Shown here: one piece after another, positions 58,770-64,000 of the stretch | Layout of the letters: the number at the start of each line of letters is the position of its first letter | Position numbering within the stretch: the stretch's first letter is position 1 | Assembly: GCF_900107995.1 (NCBI RefSeq) | Contig: NZ_FNUM01000001.1 | Coordinates: 569,695 to 633,694 of the forward strand | Reading direction: 5' to 3' | Source: Alcanivorax sp. DSM 26293 | GTDB lineage: Bacteria > Pseudomonadota > Gammaproteobacteria > Pseudomonadales > Alcanivoracaceae | DNA: 64,000 bases | Made by a program: the position numbers and the translations under genes | The notes under the pieces: generated by a model | Databases searched by the model: none | Seen by the model: only the letters and a program-made list of their open reading frames with translations | Told to the model about the DNA's origin: nothing

Positions 58770-59437
58770 ATCGCATCCTGATCGTGGAAGACGAGCCCCG
58801 CCTGTCACAACTGATGGCGGACTATCTCCAGCACGCGCACTTTCACACCGAGCAGACTGACAGCGCAAGGCAGGCTATGGCGTTGGCAAAAAAGGAACAC
58901 TTTCAGGCCATTCTGCTGGATCTGATGCTACCGGATGGTGATGGTATGGAAGTGTGCAAGGCCATTCGCCAACACAGCCAGGTGCCGATCCTGATGGTCA
59001 CCGCCCGGGTGGATGAAGTGGATCGTCTGCTGGGCCTGGAGCTGGGCGCCGATGATTATATCTGCAAGCCCTTCAGCCCCCGGGAAGTGGTGGCCAGGGT
59101 CAAGGCGGTATTGCGCCGGGCCAATCCGCAACAAGACAGTTCCACCCCCACCCTGACTCTGGACGAGGAGCGTTATGAGGCAGTCATGGGTTCACAGCGG
59201 GTCGCTCTCACCGCCATTGAGTTTGCCCTGCTTGCCACCCTGGCCCGCCACCCCGGCCGTATCTGGTCCCGGGACCAGTTGATGGATGAAATCTACCAGG
59301 ATCACCGGGTAGTGTCCGACCGCACCATCGACAGCCACATCCGCAAACTGCGCCGCAAACTCAGCGACGGGGATGACGCATCCCATGACTGGATCGGCAG
59401 TGTTTACGGAGTGGGATACCGGTTGGAGCAGCCATAA
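58766..59437 (+). CDS. BaeR/OmpR-like response regulator
   Basis: A 223-residue regulator: receiver with Asp52 (LLDLMLPDGDG) and Lys in CKPFSPREVVARVKAVLRR, and a C-terminal winged helix with LTAIEFALLATLARHPGRIWSRDQL and DRTIDSHIRKLRRKL. It overlaps the kinase stop (ATGA). The following heptad-arm element begins 4 bp after its stop. It probably binds the CATTGTG repeats at 57336. Confidence 0.92.
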   Translation: MNRILIVEDEPRLSQLMADYLQHAHFHTEQTDSARQAMALAKKEHFQAILLDLMLPDGDGMEVCKAIRQHSQVPILMVTARVDEVDRLLGLELGADDYICKPFSPREVVARVKAVLRRANPQQDSSTPTLTLDEERYEAVMGSQRVALTAIEFALLATLARHPGRIWSRDQLMDEIYQDHRVVSDRTIDSHIRKLRRKLSDGDDASHDWIGSVYGVGYRLEQP

Positions 59438-59439
59438 CA

Positions 59440-59600
59440 GCCGCAAGCGACAAGCCTCAAGCTGCAACATGGTGAAAGGTTTTATGATCGAAAACCGCTG
59501 AGGCCGCGCCCCTACTTTGGGCGCGGCCTCAGCGCTGAAAAGCACAGAATCCAGGATTCGCGTTTTAGCTTGCAGCTTGAGGCTTGTAGCTTGTCACTGC
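59440..59600. repeat. nnCAAGC/GCTTGnn heptad arms around the same hairpin as at 10288
   Basis: Left arm 59444-59471: CGCAAGC, GACAAGC, CTCAAGC, TGCAAC. Right arm 59567-59594: GCTTGCA, GCTTGAG, GCTTGTA, GCTTGTC. Inside is a 15-bp-stem hairpin at 59497-59533 containing GAGGCCGCGCCC. Confidence 0.9.
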
Positions 59601-59693
59601 TTCTTCCTTTTTTCCTGCATATTCCTTGCACGCTTCCCGCCCATACTGATCCCACACATTCACAGGGACTCACAGAGTCACAAGGAGAGCATC

Positions 59694-60020
59694 ATGAAAA
59701 AACTGGCTATCGTTGCCCTGGCTATCTTTACCACTTCCGCTTTTGCCTATGGCCCCGGTCATAAAGGCGGGGAGCAAATGGTTGAGCGCCTGGAAAAGAA
59801 ACTGGAACTGAGCGAAGCGCAAAGCACCCAGCTCAAAGCGATTTTTCAGGAGCAGGGCGAAAAGATGAAAGCCTTGCACGAAGAAACACAAAGCAAGATG
59901 AACCAGGTATTGACCCCGGCGCAGCAGGAAAAGCTGGCTGAGATGAAAGAGCAACGCAAGGCACGCTGGGAAGAACGCAAGGAAAACTGGAAGGAAAACA
60001 AGGGCAAGCGCGGAGAGTAA
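59694..60020 (+). CDS. Spy/CpxP-like periplasmic protein
   Basis: A 108-residue periplasmic protein with signal peptide residues 1-18 (TTSAFA). The rest is charged and helical (EKLAEMKEQRKARWEERKENWKENKGKRGE), with LTPAQQEKL as in Spy and CpxP, small ATP-independent chaperones induced by envelope stress. The strict LTxxQ pair of CpxP is only partly present. AAGGAG precedes the ATG. Position right after a BaeSR-like pair supports the role. Confidence 0.85.
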   Translation: MKKLAIVALAIFTTSAFAYGPGHKGGEQMVERLEKKLELSEAQSTQLKAIFQEQGEKMKALHEETQSKMNQVLTPAQQEKLAEMKEQRKARWEERKENWKENKGKRGE

Positions 60021-60097
60021 TCCGCGCTAATGCCTTATCCCGCGCGATACACAAAACCCGGCCATTAAAGACCTGGGATAATGTCCGTTCTTTGCCG

Positions 60098-60166
60098 TAG
60101 GAGCATCGCTCCCGGCGCGATTCCAACGTAGCCAATCGCGCCGCCAGCGACGCTCCTACAGCAACG
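60098..60166. repeat. Inverted pair of REPs, one providing the aceF stop
   Basis: REP at 60098-60123 and inverted partner 60137-60163. On the minus strand the second one reads GTAGGAGC..., and its TAG is the aceF stop codon. Confidence 0.85.
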
Positions 60167-61811
60167 CCCGTCGCATATCTGTCAACAACTGGCTCAGGTA
60201 GGTCGTGAACCGGGCCGCATCGGCCCCATCAATCACACGGTGATCATAGGACAGGCTCAACGGCAGCATCAGCCGGGGCTGAAACTGTTCACCATCCCAG
60301 ACCGGCTGCAGGTCGGACCGGCTCACCCCGAGGATGGCCACTTCCGGCCAGTTCACGATGGGCGTAAAGGCCGTGCCGCCAATGCCTCCCAGCGAAGAAA
60401 TACTGAACGTCCCGCCCTTCATGTCTGCCGGTGTCAGTTTGCGATTGCGGGCCTTTTCCGCCAGCTCACTCATTTCCAGGGCAATGGCTTTCAGCCCCTT
60501 CTTGTCCGCATCCTTGATCACCGGCACCACCAGCCCATTGGGGGTGTCCACGGCAATGCCGATGTTGATGTAGTGCTTCTGGATCAGCGCCTCACCACTG
60601 TTTTCCAGGGAGCTATTGAAACGGGGGAATTCCTTCAAGGCTCTGGCACAGGCACTGACCAGAAACGCCAGCATGGTCAATTTGACGCCCTCTTTTTCCA
60701 GGGCCTTGTTCTGTTGTTTGCGGAAAGCTTCCAGGTCAGTGATATCCGCATTGTCATGCTGGGTGACATGGGGAATGGTCAGCCAGGAGCGAGTCAGGTT
60801 CTGGGCGGACACCTTGCGCAGCTTGTTGAGCTCCAGCCGCTCGATCTCGCCGAACTGGCTGAAATCAATTTCCGGCAATTCCACCGCCAGCCCACCGCCA
60901 GCTGCGGCAGGTGCACCTTCAAGGCGCTGTTTCACCCAGGCGTGTACATCTTCCTTGAGGATTCGGTCCTTGGGACCGGTGCCGTTGACCTGGGCCAGAT
61001 CGACACCCATTTCCCGGGCCAGTTTGCGGACCGCCGGGCCAGCATGCACGGACTTTGAGGGGGAACCGGCATCCGCCGTGGTTGGCTGCGACGTTGCCGG
61101 AGCCGGTTTTTGCTCGGTGGAGGCCTGCTCCGGGGCTGGCGTCGGCTTTGTCTCTGACTTTTCTGCCGCCTCGGCTTTGTTGTCCGCTGCCGGCTTGCCG
61201 CCGGCCACCGCCATGGTCAGCAGCGCATCGCCGGTGCCGACCTTGTCACCCACCTTCACCGCCACCGATTCCACCTTGCCGGCGGAGGGAGAAGGAATTT
61301 CCAGGGACGCCTTGTCCGATTCCACCACCACGATGACCTGCTCCTGCTCGAGCTCATCACCCACGGCCACATTCACTTCGATAATTTCTGCGGAATCGAT
61401 ATCGCCCAGGTCCGGGACTGAAACGGTTTCGCTGCCACCGCTTTGCTGCGCTTGCGACGCTTCGGACTCACCCCCTTCTTGCGGCTTTGACTCCGTATCC
61501 GGTTTTTCCTCTGCGGCCTGCGACGGTTCACTGGCAGCCTCGGAGCCCGCGGAGGCCTGATCTTCCGACTCGACTTCGGCCTCCACTTCCATCAGTTCAT
61601 CGCCTTCCTTGACCCGATCCCCCACCTTGACGCTGATGGCGGTAATTTTTCCCGCTTGCGGTGCGGGCACTTCCACCGTGGCCTTGTCGGATTCCAGAAC
61701 AATAATGGTGTCTTCTGCGGCAATGGTGTCGCCGACTTTCACGCTGATCTCGATGACGTCAACAGGATCACTGCTGCCCACATCGGGAACACGAATCATG
61801 CTCTTACTCAC
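60156..61811 (-). CDS. aceF: Pyruvate dehydrogenase E2, dihydrolipoyl acetyltransferase
   Basis: The core of the pyruvate dehydrogenase complex, 551 residues. It has two lipoyl domains with lipoyl lysines 43 ([10 protein letters not shown]) and 167 ([10 protein letters not shown]); E. coli has three, many pseudomonads two. A Pro/Ala/Glu linker leads to the E1/E3 binding domain ([16 protein letters not shown] near 275) and the catalytic domain with [15 protein letters not shown] near the end. GTG start at 61811 has AAGGAG six bases upstream; ATG at 61799 is an alternative. aceE ends 36 bp upstream. Confidence 0.96.
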   Translation of the reverse strand: MSKSMIRVPDVGSSDPVDVIEISVKVGDTIAAEDTIIVLESDKATVEVPAPQAGKITAISVKVGDRVKEGDELMEVEAEVESEDQASAGSEAASEPSQAAEEKPDTESKPQEGGESEASQAQQSGGSETVSVPDLGDIDSAEIIEVNVAVGDELEQEQVIVVVESDKASLEIPSPSAGKVESVAVKVGDKVGTGDALLTMAVAGGKPAADNKAEAAEKSETKPTPAPEQASTEQKPAPATSQPTTADAGSPSKSVHAGPAVRKLAREMGVDLAQVNGTGPKDRILKEDVHAWVKQRLEGAPAAAGGGLAVELPEIDFSQFGEIERLELNKLRKVSAQNLTRSWLTIPHVTQHDNADITDLEAFRKQQNKALEKEGVKLTMLAFLVSACARALKEFPRFNSSLENSGEALIQKHYINIGIAVDTPNGLVVPVIKDADKKGLKAIALEMSELAEKARNRKLTPADMKGGTFSISSLGGIGGTAFTPIVNWPEVAILGVSRSDLQPVWDGEQFQPRLMLPLSLSYDHRVIDGADAARFTTYLSQLLTDMRRALL

Positions 61812-61847
61812 ACCGGTCTCCTTTTGTGAGATCACGTTGGGGTGCGA

Positions 61848-64000
61848 TCAATGCATCACCGGATAGGGTTTATCCGTATCGATGCCGTATTTTTCGATGG
61901 CCTTTTTCACGGTAGACGCCTCCACCTTGCCGTCCTTGCGCAATGCACTGAGCGCCGCCAGCACCACGAAATGACGATCCACCTCAAAGAAGTGGCGCAG
62001 TTTCTGGCGGGAATCGCTGCGGCCGAAACCGTCGGTGCCCAGTACCGTATACGGTGCGTGTATCCAGGGCCGGATCTGGTCGGCAAAGGCGCGCATGTAG
62101 TCGGTGGACGCGATCACCGGACCGTCGCGACCATCCAGGCATTTCTCTACCCAGGTGCGCTCGCGCTCTTTATCCGGGTTAAGGATTTCATCCCGGTCCA
62201 GGCGCAGACCTTCCCGGCGCAGTTCGTTGAAGCTGGTGACACTCCACACATCTGCCGCCACCCCGAAGTCATCCCGGAGCAGCTCCGCTGCTGCTTCCAC
62301 CTCGCGCAGAATGGTGCCGCAACCCAGCAACTGCACGCGGGGGGATTTCTTGGTTTTTCCCTTGCCTTCACGCAACAGGTACATGCCCCGGCGAATACCT
62401 TCTTCGGCCCCCTCCGGCATGGCACCGTGCACGTAGTTTTCGTTCATCAGCGTCAGGTAATAGAAGACCTTTTCATTGTCTTCATACATGCGTTTCAAGC
62501 CGTCATGGAGGATCACCGCCAGCTCATAGCTGTAGGTCGGGTCGTAACTGACACAGTTGGGGACCGTGCTGGCCAGGATGTGACTGTGACCATCCTGATG
62601 CTGCAGCCCTTCCCCATTGAGCGTGGTGCGTCCAGCGGTGGCGCCCAGCAGAAAACCGCGGGCCTGACTGTCACCGGCGGCCCAGCACAGGTCGCCAACG
62701 CGCTGGAAACCGAACATGGAGTAATAGATATAGAACGGGATCAGGGTGAAATCGTGCACGCTGTAGCTGGTGGCGGCGGCCAGCCAGCCGGACATGGCGC
62801 CCGCTTCGTTGATCCCCTCTTCAAGGATGCGACCCTTCTTGTCTTCCCGGTAATACATGACCTGACCGGCATCCTCGGGCTCGTATTTCTGGCCACCAGA
62901 GGAATAGATACCCAGTTGCCGGAACAGGCCTTCCATGCCAAAGGTACGCGCCTCATCGGGCACAATCGGCACCACCCTTTCACCGATCTGCTTGTCCTTG
63001 ATCAGCGCACTCATCATGCGCACAAACGCCATGGTGGTGGAAATCTCCCGGTCGCCACTGCCTTCCAGGAAGTTGGCAAAAATATCCAGCCCGGGCAGGG
63101 TCAGTGCCTGACTGGCCTGCTGGCGACGCACCGGCATATAACCGCCCAGCTTGTCGCGCTGTTCTTTCATGAAACGCATTTCCGGGGAGTCGGCGTCCGG
63201 CCGGTAGTAGGGCACATCCTTGAGTTCTTCGTCGGTAAACGGCATATCGAAGCGATCACGGAATTCCTTGAGACTTTCCAGATCCAGCTTCTTCATCTGA
63301 TGGGTCTTGTTGACCGCTTCACCGGCGCCGGTGGCGTACCCTTTTACGGTCTTGGCCAGAATCACCGTGGGCCGACCGGTGTGGTTCACCGCCGCATGGT
63401 AGGCCGCGTAGACCTTGAACGGATCGTGGCCACCGCGATTGAGGCGGTACACCTCATCGTCGGACATGTGCTCTACCAGCTTCTTCAGCTCCGGGTACTC
63501 ACCGAAGAAATGCTCACGAGTATAGGCGCCGCCGTTTTTCTTGTAGGCCTGGTATTCCCCGTCCACGCACTCTTCCATGCGCCGGCGCAGCAGGCCCTGG
63601 TTATCCCGTTCCAGTAGCGGATCCCAGAGTCGCCCCCAGACCACCTTGATCACATTCCAGCCGGCCCCACGGAATACGCCTTCCAGTTCCTGAATGATCT
63701 TGCCGTTACCGCGCACCGGGCCATCCAGCCGCTGCAGGTTGCAGTTGACCACAAAAATCAGGTTATCCAGTTTCTCCCTGCCAGCCAGGGCCAGGGCACC
63801 CAGAGACTCCGGCTCGTCCATTTCGCCGTCGCCCAGGAAGGCCCATACCTTGCGATCATCCTTCTGGATCAATTCACGGTTTTGCAGGTATTTCATGATA
63901 TGGGCCTGGTAGATGGCCTGGATCGGCCCCAGCCCCATGGACACGGTGGGAAACTGCCAGAAGTCCGGCATCAACCAGGGATGCGGATAGGAGGACAGGC
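61848..64000 (-). CDS. aceE: Pyruvate dehydrogenase E1 (5'-truncated by window edge)
   Basis: The thiamine-diphosphate enzyme that decarboxylates pyruvate. About 717 C-terminal codons are present; the N-terminal part (about 170 residues) lies past 64000. The visible start reads LSSYPHPWLMPDFWQFPTVSMG as in E. coli AceE. The diphosphate motif FLGDGEMDEPES follows shortly after. Transcribed before aceF, in the usual order. Confidence 0.96.
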   Translation of the reverse strand, partial: LSSYPHPWLMPDFWQFPTVSMGLGPIQAIYQAHIMKYLQNRELIQKDDRKVWAFLGDGEMDEPESLGALALAGREKLDNLIFVVNCNLQRLDGPVRGNGKIIQELEGVFRGAGWNVIKVVWGRLWDPLLERDNQGLLRRRMEECVDGEYQAYKKNGGAYTREHFFGEYPELKKLVEHMSDDEVYRLNRGGHDPFKVYAAYHAAVNHTGRPTVILAKTVKGYATGAGEAVNKTHQMKKLDLESLKEFRDRFDMPFTDEELKDVPYYRPDADSPEMRFMKEQRDKLGGYMPVRRQQASQALTLPGLDIFANFLEGSGDREISTTMAFVRMMSALIKDKQIGERVVPIVPDEARTFGMEGLFRQLGIYSSGGQKYEPEDAGQVMYYREDKKGRILEEGINEAGAMSGWLAAATSYSVHDFTLIPFYIYYSMFGFQRVGDLCWAAGDSQARGFLLGATAGRTTLNGEGLQHQDGHSHILASTVPNCVSYDPTYSYELAVILHDGLKRMYEDNEKVFYYLTLMNENYVHGAMPEGAEEGIRRGMYLLREGKGKTKKSPRVQLLGCGTILREVEAAAELLRDDFGVAADVWSVTSFNELRREGLRLDRDEILNPDKERERTWVEKCLDGRDGPVIASTDYMRAFADQIRPWIHAPYTVLGTDGFGRSDSRQKLRHFFEVDRHFVVLAALSALRKDGKVEASTVKKAIEKYGIDTDKPYPVMH

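Noticed and set aside
61842-63617. Long open frame antisense to aceE
   Set aside because: Overlaps a clear enzyme gene completely and has no recognisable domain.

Overview
The window looks like chromosomal DNA of a G+C-rich marine gammaproteobacterium. The gene set suggests an Alcanivorax-like (Alcanivoracaceae) or Pseudomonas-related organism: FabY-type ketosynthase, rhombosortase with GlyGly-CTERM proteases, a Baeyer-Villiger-type monooxygenase operon, EgtB/EgtD, an iron superoxide dismutase, a PduO-type adenosyltransferase and Pseudomonas-style REP sequences. The genus is inferred from gene content and protein style only. There is no prophage, insertion sequence, rRNA operon or CRISPR array.

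Layout. 1-13 kb: 3'-truncated ppc, a membrane protein with a decayed GGDEF domain, two secreted trypsin-like GlyGly-CTERM proteases, a luciferase-like flavin oxidoreductase, an acyltransferase/SGNH protein, rlmA, an FAD monooxygenase with no normal start codon, and dinB. 13-25 kb: ppnN, a fatty-acid type SDR divergent from egtB-egtD, a thioesterase, a DUF2846 lipoprotein, a DUF1289 protein and a TetR-SDR-BVMO-patatin operon behind a palindromic operator. 25-33 kb: two small proteins, tRNA-Leu(TAG), two single-pass coiled-coil membrane proteins, a periplasmic protein, sodB, a thiolase and fabY. 33-44 kb: a large DUF6351 lipoprotein, a phospholipase D-like protein, a YjbR protein, prfC, a DUF2834 protein, a lipoprotein, and the line leuA-hypothetical-rimI. 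44-53 kb: DUF3592 protein and rhombosortase, groES-groEL under a perfect CIRCE operator, an SDR, an alkyltransferase-like protein, ampG and a response regulator with a decayed GGDEF domain. 53-64 kb: panE-like reductase, TonB-dependent receptor, cobalamin adenosyltransferase, a BaeSR-like two-component system with a Spy-like protein, and aceF-aceE (aceE cut at its 5' end by the window edge).

Genes that work together: the two proteases are probably C-terminally processed by the rhombosortase; the TetR operon probably handles oxidised hydrophobic substrates; thiolase, FabY, SDRs and thioesterase reflect fatty-acid metabolism; EgtB/EgtD make ergothioneine; the histidine kinase, regulator and Spy-like protein form an envelope-stress module.

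The most unusual content lies between the genes. At least ten intergenic loci carry inverted 'arms' whose sequence has a 7-bp period (for example AGnnnCG or GCTTGnn units). They often enclose hairpins or REP-type palindromes (GTAGGAGC ... GCGAT), and several start within a few bases of a stop codon. They occur only downstream of genes, never in the divergent promoter regions seen here. One REP copy has become the coding sequence of a protease tail, and another supplies the aceF stop codon.
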